Positions 50,714 through 58,416 of a stretch of 64,000 bases of DNA are shown here, in pieces. Every line of letters starts with the position of its first letter. Position 1 is the stretch's first letter. The translations under genes were made by a program, and so were the position numbers. The DNA comes from Limiplasma sp036652695. Its GTDB lineage: Bacteria; Bacillota; Clostridia; Christensenellales; Aristaeellaceae. The notes below the pieces were generated by a model, which had not been told where the DNA came from, did not search any database, and was given only the letters and a program-made list of their open reading frames with translations. The stretch covers positions 1-64,000 of the forward strand of contig JAVVVJ010000005.1 in assembly GCA_036652695.1 (NCBI GenBank). The letters run 5' to 3'.

Positions 50714-51325
50714 TCAGTCCTCGTTGATGGTGGGCTTAAAACGCGTGGTGCGACGCTTTTCCGCGTTTGCGATGGACTGGAGCTGTGAAAAGGCAAGCTC
50801 CAGATTATCGTTGATGATGGCGTACTGGTAGCAGTCCACCTTTTTGACCTCGCCGCGCGCGTTGTTGAGCCTGCGCTCAATCTCCACCGGGTCATCGGTG
50901 TTGCGGGTATGCAAGCGCACGCGAAGCTCCTCAAAGCTGGGGGGCAAAATGAATACGCTCACATAATCCTCGGTTTTTCCCATCACGTTGATCGCGCCCT
51001 GCGGATCGATATCCAACAGCACGTTGCAGCCGTCAGCCATCATTTCCTCCACAGGCTTGCGAAGCGTGCCATAGTGATGGCCATGCACCGTTGCGTGCTC
51101 AAGAAAATCATCATTGGCAACCATTTGAGCAAAGGCCTCGTCGCTTACAAAATGGTAATGCACGCCCTCCATTTCGTGCTCGCGCGGCTTGCGCGTGGTG
51201 ACGCTGCACGAGAAACGAAAGCTTGGATCACTGTCCATAAGCAGCTTGACCAGCGTGCCCTTGCCCGTGCCCGACGGACCGGAGATGATCAGCAGCATTC
51301 CTGTACGTTTGATGGTAACAGACAT
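50714..51325 (-). CDS. gmk: Guanylate kinase
   Basis: Phosphorylates GMP to GDP. 203 residues from the ATG at 51325, which follows GGAGG by six bases. P-loop Ser-Gly-Pro-Ser-Gly-Thr-Gly-Lys-Gly-Thr near residue 15; GMP-binding Thr-Thr-Arg-Lys-Pro-Arg and Gly-Val-His-Tyr-His-Phe near 45-55; lid residues Arg-Arg-Leu-Asn-Asn-Ala near 150. It starts one base after the remA stop. Confidence 0.96.
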   Translation of the reverse strand: MSVTIKRTGMLLIISGPSGTGKGTLVKLLMDSDPSFRFSCSVTTRKPREHEMEGVHYHFVSDEAFAQMVANDDFLEHATVHGHHYGTLRKPVEEMMADGCNVLLDIDPQGAINVMGKTEDYVSVFILPPSFEELRVRLHTRNTDDPVEIERRLNNARGEVKKVDCYQYAIINDNLELAFSQLQSIANAEKRRTTRFKPTINED

Positions 51326-51326
51326 A

Positions 51327-51599
51327 CTAGACCTCCTTTTCCTCCTCGCGGATAAGCGGTTCCCGCACGCCCGCACGCCCCGCGATGGTTTCCGGTTGGA
51401 TGGCAGAGAGGACGATGTGATCGCTATCGGTTTGAATGACCGCCCTTGTGCGGCGCCCCTGCGTGGCATCAATGACGCGCTTACGCTCCCTGCACTCCTG
51501 CACCAGCCTCTTTACAGGCGCACTATCCGGGCTTACAATGGCAATGATCCGATCCGATGCAATCAGGTTGCCAAAGCCAATGTTGATAAGCCGCAGCAT
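51327..51599 (-). CDS. remA: RemA-like DNA-binding regulator (DUF370)
   Basis: In Bacillus RemA is an oligomeric DNA-binding activator of biofilm-matrix and osmoprotection genes. 90 residues, starting Leu-Ile-Asn-Ile-Gly-Phe-Gly-Asn and containing Ala-Ile-Val-Ser-Pro-Asp-Ser-Ala-Pro and Asp-Ala-Thr-Gln-Gly-Arg-Arg-Thr-Arg, all hallmarks. It lies between yicC and gmk as in Bacillus. Confidence 0.95.
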   Translation of the reverse strand: MLRLINIGFGNLIASDRIIAIVSPDSAPVKRLVQECRERKRVIDATQGRRTRAVIQTDSDHIVLSAIQPETIAGRAGVREPLIREEEKEV

Positions 51600-51614
51600 C
51601 CGATTCCTCCCCCA

Positions 51615-52490
51615 TTATACCGCGTTTTGCACTTGCTCACGCAGTTTTTCGATGACGCATTTCGCATCCACAACCAGCTGGGCGATTTTCCCATCGCTGG
51701 CCTTGGAGCCGATGGTGTTGATCTCGCGGTTCATTTCCTGCAACAGGAAATCCAGCTTTTTTCCTGTTTCCAAACCAACGCCCACCGTTTCGCCAAATTG
51801 CAGCATATGCCCCTGCAAGCGGCTCAGCTCTTCATCAATGGCACAGCGGTCAGCCATGATAGCCACCTCCTGCGCCACGCGCTGCGGATCGGTAGCATTC
51901 AGTTGCCAATCCTCCAATCGCGCTTGCAGCCGCGCACGGTATTCCTGGGGCACCTCCGGCGCACGGGCAGCAATGCGCTCGCACAGGTCGGACAGCGTCG
52001 CGAGGTTGTCCCGCAAATCTGCCGCCAACATTTCGCCCTCGCGCATGCGCATGGCAAGCAGTGCCTCCAGCGCCGCGTCAAACGCCTCCGCGCAAAGCTC
52101 GTTTACAGCGTCCGCATCCTCTTCGGCCTGCGCAACGCTCAAAGCGCCGCTGAGCATCAGCACATCTGACACGGTGGCGCGCTTATACGGCTCCAGCGCG
52201 TGCCGCTCATGCTTCATAGCGCTGTTAAAAGCAGCCAAAAGCGCGGCGTCGATGCGCACATTTCTACCATCCTCCCGGGAATTTTGATAGGTGAGAAACA
52301 CATCGACATGGCCACGCTTAAGGGCGCTTTGATTGATGCGAGTACGCAACGCATCCTCTAAAAAAGAAAGATTCTTGGGTAGGCGGAAGGAAAGATCCAA
52401 ATAGCGGTGATTGACGGTCTTTAGCTCCAAAATCAGCTCCCGGCCATCGCGGCACACACGGCAGCGTCCATAGCCCGTCATGCTTTGCAT
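51615..52490 (-). CDS. yicC: YicC-family endoribonuclease
   Basis: Conserved RNase-like protein linked to small-RNA turnover. 291 residues. The start Met-Thr-Gly-Tyr-Gly-Arg, the Glu-Leu-Lys-Thr-Val-Asn-His-Arg-Tyr-Leu-Asp motif near residue 24 and the C-terminal Phe-Leu-Leu-Gln-Glu-Met-Asn-Arg-Glu-Ile-Asn-Thr-Ile-Gly-Ser-Lys block identify it. It is the first gene of the yicC-remA-gmk-rpoZ-coaBC operon. A Met four codons in is an alternative start with worse spacing. Confidence 0.95.
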   Translation of the reverse strand: MQSMTGYGRCRVCRDGRELILELKTVNHRYLDLSFRLPKNLSFLEDALRTRINQSALKRGHVDVFLTYQNSREDGRNVRIDAALLAAFNSAMKHERHALEPYKRATVSDVLMLSGALSVAQAEEDADAVNELCAEAFDAALEALLAMRMREGEMLAADLRDNLATLSDLCERIAARAPEVPQEYRARLQARLEDWQLNATDPQRVAQEVAIMADRCAIDEELSRLQGHMLQFGETVGVGLETGKKLDFLLQEMNREINTIGSKASDGKIAQLVVDAKCVIEKLREQVQNAV

Positions 52491-52554
52491 GGATTGACTT
52501 CCTCCTTTCGGGTTTCACTTTCCTCACCCAAAACGGATGAGGTTTGTAAATTTA

Positions 52555-52583
52555 ATTATACCATTTTTTCGTTCAAAATACAA
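52555..52583 (-). promoter_or_regulatory. Sigma-A promoter of the yicC operon
   Basis: Minus-strand -35 TTGTAT (52578-52583), 17-base spacer ending TGG, consensus -10 TATAAT (52555-52560): an extended -10 promoter. A CCTCA/TGAGG hairpin (52522-52542) lies in the leader. Confidence 0.75.
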
Positions 52584-52588
52584 CATGT

Positions 52589-52638
52589 AAAAACAGAGCG
52601 TCACATGCCTGGGGACAGGCGCGCTGCTCTGTTTTTTT
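52589..52638. terminator. Bidirectional terminator between ferredoxin and yicC
   Basis: ACAGAGC/GCTCTGT arms (52593-52599 with 52626-52632), an inner GCCT/AGGC stem, an A-run before and a seven-T run after, so U-runs follow on both strands. It separates the ferredoxin transcript from the yicC promoter. Confidence 0.8.
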
Positions 52639-52700
52639 CTGGATGATCTCCACCGCGTTCAAAGGAAAGCGGCATCACCATGTTGCCTTGTTCAAGTGAA

Positions 52701-52871
52701 TTACGCCTGAGCGGGCGCGCCCACGGGGCAAGCGCCAGCGCAAGCACCGCACTCGATGCATTTGTCGGCATCGATAACGTACTTGCTATCCCCTTCGGAA
52801 ATCGCGTCCGTGGGGCATTCGGCCTGGCAAGCGCCGCAGCTGATGCAGTCGTCAGAAATCTGATAAGCCAT
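52701..52871 (-). CDS. 2[4Fe-4S] ferredoxin, clostridial type
   Basis: Low-potential electron carrier. 56 residues from the ATG at 52871, which follows GGGAGGTG. Two Cys-x2-Cys-x2-Cys-x3-Cys-Pro sets are visible: Cys-Ile-Ser-Cys-Gly-Ala-Cys...Cys-Pro and Cys-Ile-Glu-Cys-Gly-Ala-Cys...Cys-Pro. It lies 110 bases after ricT, last in the darA-holB-ricT group, where it may serve Fe-S proteins in general. RicT itself is an Fe-S protein in Bacillus, but a direct link is not shown. Confidence 0.96.
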   Translation of the reverse strand: MAYQISDDCISCGACQAECPTDAISEGDSKYVIDADKCIECGACAGACPVGAPAQA

Positions 52872-52981
52872 GATTTTCACCTCCCGAGCTTCACTCACAA
52901 TTGCCCAAACTAGGAATTGTTCCTGCGTATCATATCATCAAAGGGTCTATTTGGCAAGGGTTTGTTTGCCGCGTTCACGGA

Positions 52982-54040
52982 CTATTCTTGTTTTTGGGTA
53001 TGATTCAGCGCTTCCTCAACGGCGCGCCGCCAATCGTTATCCTGCTCCACGGGGCGCATGGCTTCCTCAAGAAGCTCCTCCGTCAATTCCTCGTCAAGCT
53101 CGTCCTCGCGCAAGGGCTCCTCATCCGGGTTGCTGGAAATGGTGGGACGGGGCTTAACGGGCTTGCGAGCAGGGCGCGCGTCCTGTAGCTTTACCGGGCG
53201 GGGCTTTGCATCGCCCACAGGCTGGGGCGCGGGGCGCTGCCATTTGACATCCTCCACCGCAAAGGTCTTCACCTCCGAGGTATCGCCCTTGCGAATACGC
53301 ACGGTGAGCGCCTCCTTGAGGACGTTAACGTCAATCACCACGCCAAAGCCTTCCGGCGTTTCCACTTCCTTGCCAAGCTTTGGCATGCGCTTGCGCGTGG
53401 CTTCATAATGATCCTGTTCAAACTTGAGACAGCACATCAGCCGCCCACACACGCCGGAAATTTTGGTGGGGTTCAGGGAAAGGTTTTGTTCCTTTGCCAT
53501 TTTGATGCTCACGGGCTGAAAATCGCCCAGAAAACTAGCGCAGCAAATCGGGCGACCGCAGGGGCCTAAGCCCCCGAGCATCTTCGCCTCGTCCCGCACG
53601 CCGATCTGGCGAAGCTCAATGCGCGTATGAAAAACCGAAGCCAAATCCTTGACCAGCGAGCGGAAATCCACACGCCCGTTTGCGGTAAAGTAAAACAGAA
53701 TTTTGGCGTTATCAAACGTCTGCTCCACACCCACAAGCTTCATATCCAACTTGTGCTCATCAATCTTGTGCTGACAAACGCGGAAGGCTTCCTTTTCAAA
53801 AAGCCCATTTTCCTGCGAGTGCTTCGCATCCGCATCGTTTGCGATGCGGAGAATCTGTTTCAGGGGGGAGGCGATCAGTTCGTCGTTGACCTCTCGCACG
53901 CCTGTAATGACCTGTCCATATTCCATGCCGCGCGCCGTTTCCACAATTACATAGCATCCGGCGGACGGCCACAGCTCGCCGGGATCAAAGTAATAAAGCT
54001 TGCCTGCGTTTTTGAATCTCACGCCAACAACTGATGCCAT
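52982..54040 (-). CDS. ricT: RicT/YaaT (PSP1-domain Fe-S protein)
   Basis: Part of the Ric complex, which controls RNA processing with RNase Y and affects competence, biofilm and sporulation in Bacillus. 352 residues. The PSP1 domain spans roughly 1-270. Conserved Cys motifs: Cys-Gly-Arg-Pro-Ile-Cys-Cys near residue 162 and Cys-Gly-Arg-Leu-Met-Cys-Cys near 198, the proposed cluster ligands. The C-terminal ~80 residues are charged and disordered. Its start overlaps holB by 22 bases with GGAGG inside the holB end. ricA and ricF are not in the window. Confidence 0.93.
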   Translation of the reverse strand: MASVVGVRFKNAGKLYYFDPGELWPSAGCYVIVETARGMEYGQVITGVREVNDELIASPLKQILRIANDADAKHSQENGLFEKEAFRVCQHKIDEHKLDMKLVGVEQTFDNAKILFYFTANGRVDFRSLVKDLASVFHTRIELRQIGVRDEAKMLGGLGPCGRPICCASFLGDFQPVSIKMAKEQNLSLNPTKISGVCGRLMCCLKFEQDHYEATRKRMPKLGKEVETPEGFGVVIDVNVLKEALTVRIRKGDTSEVKTFAVEDVKWQRPAPQPVGDAKPRPVKLQDARPARKPVKPRPTISSNPDEEPLREDELDEELTEELLEEAMRPVEQDNDWRRAVEEALNHTQKQE

Positions 54041-55044
54041 TTGGTCTGTTCCTCCAATAGCTTCATCAATAGATGATCGATATTTGACTGCCAGTTCACC
54101 TGACTCGCCTTGCGTTTGCGCGCCTCAAAAACCGCGCCGAGCATAGCGCTCAGATCCGCCACGGGGGCTTCCTGCGCCGCGCGCTGCCAAATAGGAGGGT
54201 ACTCCCGCAAAAGGGAACGATCCAGCCCGCCCGTGCGCACCAGCAGCACCAGATGAATCGCCTGCTCCAGTGCGGTTAGGTACTGATCCGCATCCGCGCG
54301 GCCCTCCTTGAGATGGGTGCTTACGCTTACGGCCTGCGCATCGCCAACCATGGCGAGCGCCTCCCGCACGAAGGCCTGTACCTCCGTCTCCTGTGCGTTT
54401 TCCTCCAAAAGCTCCAGCGCCATTCCGATGTTTCCGCCGCAGCGCGGTAGCACCAACGCAATTTTTTCCTCCGGATGACCAAGTCTCCGCAGGGTCTGTG
54501 CCAGCAGTTCATCCGACCATGGGATCATTTTGACGCGGACGCAACGGGAGGCGATGGTGCCGAGCGTCGCCGTCAGCTCATGGGTCATGAGCAAAAACAC
54601 GACATTCGCCACCGGCTCCTCCAGCGATTTGAGTAGGCAGCTCTGTGCCGCCGGCGTCAGCTTCTCCACCGGCTCAATGAGCACCACGCGGTAGCTGGAG
54701 CCAAAGGCATGCTGCGAAATCCCGCGGATGGTTTCGCGCACACGCTCCACGCCGATCTGCTTGCCATCATCCGCATACAAGTTAAGCACATCCGGATTGT
54801 GCTCGCCAAAGAAGTGCTCACATTCAGCACAATGGCCGCAAGGCTTTTCAGCGGACGTGCAAAATAGGGCGCTTGCCAATACCTTGGCAAAGGTTCGCTT
54901 GCCAAGGCCGCGCGCGCCCGTAAGCAAATACGCATGTACCATTTCCCGCCTACTGAATTGATTTAGCACCACACCGCAGCTTGCGCTCACCCGCTCGTAA
55001 TGGGTAAGCGCAGGCAGCAATGTGCCATGATCCGTTGCAATCAA
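54019..55044 (-). CDS. holB: DNA polymerase III delta' subunit
   Basis: Clamp-loader subunit. 341 residues from a TTG at 55044 (AAAGGA nine bases upstream). AAA+ fold: sensor/arch segment Gly-Ala-Arg-Gly-Leu-Gly-Lys-Arg-Thr near residue 43, the zinc-binding Cys set Cys-Thr-Ser...Cys-Gly-His-Cys-Ala-Glu-Cys (about 59-75), and Ser-Leu-Glu-Glu-Pro near 140. The AAAGGA and the first two bases of the start codon can pair in a short hairpin. Order darA-holB-ricT matches Bacillus except that yaaR is missing. Confidence 0.92.
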   Translation of the reverse strand: MIATDHGTLLPALTHYERVSASCGVVLNQFSRREMVHAYLLTGARGLGKRTFAKVLASALFCTSAEKPCGHCAECEHFFGEHNPDVLNLYADDGKQIGVERVRETIRGISQHAFGSSYRVVLIEPVEKLTPAAQSCLLKSLEEPVANVVFLLMTHELTATLGTIASRCVRVKMIPWSDELLAQTLRRLGHPEEKIALVLPRCGGNIGMALELLEENAQETEVQAFVREALAMVGDAQAVSVSTHLKEGRADADQYLTALEQAIHLVLLVRTGGLDRSLLREYPPIWQRAAQEAPVADLSAMLGAVFEARKRKASQVNWQSNIDHLLMKLLEEQTKWHQLLA

Positions 55045-55069
55045 AGGATTTGTTCCTTTCCAGCGCGGC

Positions 55070-55399
55070 TTAAAGCTTCATAAACTGATCTACTGTAAGC
55101 ACAAACACCGTCGCGCCGCCCACAACCACCTCAATGGGGTAAGGGGTATAAGCGCCGGGCATGCCCACCATGGACGCAGGCGAAGGCGCGATTTGCTTGC
55201 GGCTCTTGCAAACCTTTTCGATGATATCCATTGCATTTTGGAAGCGATCATCCTCCACGCCCACAAGCAACGTGGTGTTGCCCGCGCGCAGAAAACCGCC
55301 TGTTGTCGCTAGCTTTGTTACGCCAAAACCATCGTTCATCAATTGGCTGATCAAACGGGAAGCATCCTCGTCCTGTACAATGCCGATGATGAGTTTCAT
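55070..55399 (-). CDS. darA: Cyclic di-AMP receptor DarA (PII-like)
   Basis: Trimeric PII-like cytoplasmic protein that binds c-di-AMP. 109 residues, the family length. The Gly-Phe-Gly-Val-Thr-Lys-Leu-Ala-Thr-Thr-Gly-Gly-Phe-Leu block (29-42) and Thr-Thr-Leu-Leu-Val-Gly-Val-Glu (47-54) are hallmarks of the nucleotide pocket. Strong GGGAGG precedes the ATG. It heads the darA-holB-ricT-ferredoxin group and has its own promoter. Confidence 0.96.
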   Translation of the reverse strand: MKLIIGIVQDEDASRLISQLMNDGFGVTKLATTGGFLRAGNTTLLVGVEDDRFQNAMDIIEKVCKSRKQIAPSPASMVGMPGAYTPYPIEVVVGGATVFVLTVDQFMKL

Positions 55400-55440
55400 C
55401 CGCGATCCCTCCCTTTACAAGTTTAACTTTCTCCGTTTTT

Positions 55441-55469
55441 AGTATACAACATTTTCGCGGTTTGCGCAA
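55441..55469 (-). promoter_or_regulatory. Sigma-A promoter of darA
   Basis: Minus-strand -35 TTGCGC (55464-55469), 17-base spacer, -10 TATACT (55441-55446). The -35 lies in an inverted repeat (55457-55473). Confidence 0.65.
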
Positions 55470-55473
55470 CCGC
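55457..55473. promoter_or_regulatory. Inverted repeat in the divergent darA/cyuA promoter region
   Basis: GCGGTT (55457-55462), 5-base centre, AACCGC (55468-55473). It covers the darA -35 and ends nine bases before the -35 of the divergent promoter, so one regulator could affect both. Confidence 0.4.
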
Positions 55474-55481
55474 AAACAAGC

Positions 55482-55510
55482 TTGACAGATCCATGCCGTT
55501 TTTCTATGAT
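55482..55510 (+). promoter_or_regulatory. Sigma-A promoter of the cysteine desulfidase gene
   Basis: Consensus -35 TTGACA (55482-55487), 17-base spacer, -10 TATGAT (55505-55510), 35 bases before the ATG. Confidence 0.75.
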
Positions 55511-55545
55511 AGTACCATCCTACCTGTGTAAAGAAAGGCTTCGCC

Positions 55546-56826
55546 ATGCAAAAGACAGACCCGCGCTACAGCGCCTATCTTACCATTCTAAACCACCATC
55601 TGGTGCCCGCGATGGGCTGCACCGAGCCAATCGCCATCGCCTACGCGGCGGCCATTGCCACGCGCGCACTTGGCAAAATGCCGGAGCACGCAAGCGTGCT
55701 GGTGAGTGGAAGCATCCTGAAAAACGCGAAATCCGTAACGGTGCCCAACACAGCCGGGCAAAAAGGCATTGGCGCGGCATGCGCGGCGGGCATCATCGCA
55801 GGCGATCCCGCAAAGGAACTACAGGTTCTTTCCGATGTGAACGCGGAGCAGCTTGAGCGCATCGAAGCGTTTGCGCGCAGCGGCGCAATTGCGGTAGAGC
55901 TTATGCCGCAGGCGCGCCTGTTTGACATCCTCGTAACCGTCAAAAGCGGCGAGAGCAGCGCCAGCGCGCGCATTGCGGACAGACACACCAATGTTGTGCG
56001 CGTGGAGCGAAACAACGTGCCGCTCTACTCTGCCCCGCTCTGCGGCGACGAGCTGGCTGCCGATACGGACGAGGCGCTTTTGACCATCGAGGGCGCTTAC
56101 GACTTTGCCAGCAGCTGTGATATCGCGGACGTGCGCACGGTGCTCGACCTGCAAATTGAATACAATACGCGCATTGCCCGCGAAGGCATTACGGGCGAAT
56201 GGGGCGCGTGCGTTGGGAAGCTGCTGCTGGAATGCTATGGTGACAGCGATGTACGCATGCGTGCCAAGGCGTATGCCGCCGCAGGCTCGGACGCGCGCAT
56301 GTCCGGCTGCGAGCTGCCCGTAGTGATCAACTCCGGCAGCGGCAACCAAGGCATCACGGTATCCGTACCGGTGATCGAATATGCGCGCGCTCTGGGCAGC
56401 AGCGACGTGGCGCTCTACCGTGCGCTTGTGCTGAGCAATTTGGCCGCCATACGTCAAAAGGCGTTGATCGGTTGCCTATCCGCCTATTGCGGAGCGATCA
56501 GCGCAGGGTGCGCGGCTGGCGCGGGCATCGCGTACCTGCTCGGCGGTGATCTGCACATCATCAATCACACCATCGTTAACTCGTTAGCGATCCTTTCCGG
56601 CACCATCTGTGATGGTGCAAAGCCCTCCTGCGCGGCAAAAATCGCCTGCGCGGTAGACGCGGGACTGATGGGCTATCAAATGGCTTTGCACAACCGCCAG
56701 TTTCGCGGAGGCGAGGGCATCGTCACAAAGGGAATCGAAAACACCATCCGCAACGTGGGTCGCCTTGGGCGGGATGGCATGCGCGAAACCAACGAGGAAA
56801 TATTGAAGATCATGACGGATTGTTGA
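55546..56826 (+). CDS. cyuA: L-cysteine desulfidase, UPF0597 family (CyuA-like)
   Basis: Fe-S enzyme that breaks L-cysteine into pyruvate, ammonia and sulfide. 426 residues. Cys25 in Met-Gly-Cys-Thr-Glu-Pro, the serine-dehydratase-alpha-like block Gly-Thr-Ile-Cys-Asp-Gly-Ala-Lys-Pro-Ser-Cys-Ala-Ala-Lys near residue 355 and a Gly-rich Cys segment near 325 mark the family. The family is annotated as a serine dehydratase-like group; cysteine is the known substrate in E. coli and archaeal members. It is a single-gene unit with its own promoter and terminator. AAAG before the ATG is a modest ribosome-binding site. Confidence 0.9.
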   Translation: MQKTDPRYSAYLTILNHHLVPAMGCTEPIAIAYAAAIATRALGKMPEHASVLVSGSILKNAKSVTVPNTAGQKGIGAACAAGIIAGDPAKELQVLSDVNAEQLERIEAFARSGAIAVELMPQARLFDILVTVKSGESSASARIADRHTNVVRVERNNVPLYSAPLCGDELAADTDEALLTIEGAYDFASSCDIADVRTVLDLQIEYNTRIAREGITGEWGACVGKLLLECYGDSDVRMRAKAYAAAGSDARMSGCELPVVINSGSGNQGITVSVPVIEYARALGSSDVALYRALVLSNLAAIRQKALIGCLSAYCGAISAGCAAGAGIAYLLGGDLHIINHTIVNSLAILSGTICDGAKPSCAAKIACAVDAGLMGYQMALHNRQFRGGEGIVTKGIENTIRNVGRLGRDGMRETNEEILKIMTDC

Positions 56827-56827
56827 T

Positions 56828-56882
56828 AAAAAGGGTACCCGCCCGCTTCCACTGCGGATGGGTACCCTTTTTCCTTCCTACC
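56828..56882. terminator. Bidirectional terminator between cyuA and the radical SAM gene
   Basis: Thirteen-base arms (56828-56840 with 56870-56882), each carrying five A or T at the outer end, so a U-run follows on either strand. It serves two convergent genes. Confidence 0.88.
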
Positions 56883-56906
56883 CGTATCGCATAGCGCTTC
56901 ACGCGT

Positions 56907-58031
56907 TCAAAAGACCATCTGTCCCGGCCGATAGCCGTCAGGCAATTCCTCCTCGGATAAAAAAGCAAAAGTATCGTCCCTCAGGATCGGCAAAAAAGCC
57001 GCATAGGGGATTCTGGAAAATTCGCAAGCGTAATTGCTGGCGCCAAACCAGCCGCCTTCCTTGCCGCGTAGGTTCAAATCCCTTGCGAATTTAGTGTCGT
57101 TGGAGCAATCATGCACAACAAAGTCCCAGCCCTCGTCATCGGCAATTTTCATGAATTTCAGCGTCAATTCCCTGCTCCAAATGGGGGAAAGATAGCCGTG
57201 ACGAGAAATATACATGTTTTCACCAGCATAATTATCAATGTTGTTGGCGTTGAGGTGCAGCTCTGCGCAGTTCATAAAATCGAGGCCGGTTGCCAAAATC
57301 GCCTGCTTCTTGTTGATAAACCCCTCAAAGAGTTCGGGCGTCATGGGCGTTTCAATTCCCACATAAGGAATGTACTTTTTTGCAATTTCGATGTTTTTAA
57401 TCACCCGCTCCGCACAATTGGACGCGCCCAAGTTGAAGCGTATCTCGTCCAAACCAGCCTCGCCTAACGCCTTCAACGTTTCTTCCGTGGCCAAAGTGCC
57501 ATTGGTATATAAATGCTGATGCACTTGTGCATCGCGGAATTTTGCAATAATCGAATAGTATTTTTCGATTTCCATAAAGGGTTCCAGATAAACATAGGAA
57601 ATACCGGTCGGCTTGCGCTGAATGGAGAGCAGAAGCTCTATATCCTTTTCATAGAACTTTGTGCCGCCTATTTCCCATAGCCCTTCCCCAATCGGCGGGA
57701 TATTCTCCAGCTCGCCATAATCGTAGCAAAATTTGCACGCCATGTTGCATTTGTTTGTTTTGCGAATGGCGCTTAACCCCGTTCCCAGCAAGCAGGAGCG
57801 GCAGCCCTGCGGAAACTTGCTTTGCTCGCCTACAAAATAGGTTCTGTTTTGCAAGGTCTGCAAGTGCTCAATCGCAGACATCAGCCTTGCGTTTCGGCTG
57901 TCAACCGCCGCCTCAATCTGTGCAAAGGTAGCATAAATAATCTCTTGTTGATGCGTCATGATCTCCTCATCCTCCGGCAAGGATGAAAAGAACTCAAACC
58001 ACGTCAACGCGTCCTTCTTCGAAATTTTCAC
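56907..58031 (-). CDS. Radical SAM protein of unknown function
   Basis: 374 residues from a GTG at 58031 with AGGAGG seven bases upstream. The radical SAM cluster site is Cys95-x3-Cys99-x2-Cys102 (Lys-Cys-Asn-Met-Ala-Cys-Lys-Phe-Cys). A second Cys77-x2-Cys80 pair lies just before it. The TIM-barrel strands follow (Tyr-Val-Tyr-Leu-Glu-Pro-Phe-Met-Glu near 150; Leu-Tyr-Thr-Asn-Gly-Thr near 175; Arg-Phe-Asn-Leu near 200). There is no SPASM Cys set at the C-terminus, so the usual anaerobic sulfatase maturase is not indicated. Lower GC than its neighbours suggests transfer. Its product is unknown. Confidence 0.85.
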   Translation of the reverse strand: MKISKKDALTWFEFFSSLPEDEEIMTHQQEIIYATFAQIEAAVDSRNARLMSAIEHLQTLQNRTYFVGEQSKFPQGCRSCLLGTGLSAIRKTNKCNMACKFCYDYGELENIPPIGEGLWEIGGTKFYEKDIELLLSIQRKPTGISYVYLEPFMEIEKYYSIIAKFRDAQVHQHLYTNGTLATEETLKALGEAGLDEIRFNLGASNCAERVIKNIEIAKKYIPYVGIETPMTPELFEGFINKKQAILATGLDFMNCAELHLNANNIDNYAGENMYISRHGYLSPIWSRELTLKFMKIADDEGWDFVVHDCSNDTKFARDLNLRGKEGGWFGASNYACEFSRIPYAAFLPILRDDTFAFLSEEELPDGYRPGQMVF

Positions 58032-58049
58032 AGTATTTCCTCCTATTTC

Positions 58050-58080
58050 AGCGGGTGCGCTTCAAAAGCAAGTGCCCGCT
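58050..58080 (-). other. Leader hairpin of the radical SAM gene
   Basis: AGCGGG/CCCGCT arms (58050-58055 with 58075-58080) with an inner GCTT/AAGC stem, seven bases upstream of the AGGAGG. It may influence translation; evidence is structural only. Confidence 0.4.
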
Positions 58081-58126
58081 ATCAACGTTCATTTGTCAGG
58101 CAGAGCGCCAAGCGTCCCGCCTAAAC

Positions 58127-58155
58127 AGTATAACATGGATGCGGAGCGTCATCAA
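58127..58155 (-). promoter_or_regulatory. Sigma-A promoter of the radical SAM gene
   Basis: Minus-strand -35 TTGATG (58150-58155), 17-base spacer, -10 TATACT (58127-58132), with a leader of about 90 bases. Confidence 0.65.
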
Positions 58156-58183
58156 TTGCAAATCCCTCCCACGGATATGGAAT

Positions 58184-58212
58184 TTGCACCGAATACGTCT
58201 TTATGCTATAAT
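58184..58212 (+). promoter_or_regulatory. Sigma-A promoter of the acetyltransferase unit
   Basis: -35 TTGCAC (58184-58189), 17-base spacer, consensus -10 TATAAT (58207-58212). It is divergent from the radical SAM promoter, with 28 bases between the two -35 boxes. Confidence 0.7.
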
Positions 58213-58260
58213 TTCACCATCAGCCGATGCGCAAAGCGCGGAATGAGGAGCGAACGAAGC

Positions 58261-58377
58261 ATGAAATATCCAAGCTGCGGAGCTGCCATTGATGGCGATA
58301 GAAACCGCTGCCAGCATTGCGGTTTCAATCCCTCCACGTTTCCGGTTCCTCCACGGATCAGTGGGAGCGTACATTGA
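58261..58377 (+). CDS. Tiny zinc-ribbon-like ORF with an incomplete Cys set
   Basis: 38 residues between the promoter at 58184 and the acetyltransferase, with GAGGAGCG upstream of the ATG. It reads like the start of a zinc-ribbon protein (Ser-Cys-Gly-Ala-Ala-Ile-Asp-Gly-Asp, then Cys-Gln-His-Cys-Gly), but the first Cys of the first pair is missing: Tyr-Pro-Ser-Cys where Tyr-Cys-Pro-Ser-Cys is usual. A lost TGC codon or decay of a longer gene would explain it. Function unknown; it could also be a leader ORF. Confidence 0.4.
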   Translation: MKYPSCGAAIDGDRNRCQHCGFNPSTFPVPPRISGSVH

Positions 58378-58416
58378 TCAACCGATTTTGACAAAAGAAA
58401 GGCAAGGCGTATCTAC

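Noticed and set aside
57060..57085. tRNA-like T-arm string (GGTTCAAATCCC)
   Set aside because: It lies inside the radical SAM coding region and no acceptor, D or anticodon arms can be drawn around it.
56907..58031. Idea that the radical SAM gene is the maturase for the two sulfatases
   Set aside because: It lacks the C-terminal SPASM cysteines of anaerobic sulfatase maturases and is about 50 kb away in another operon.
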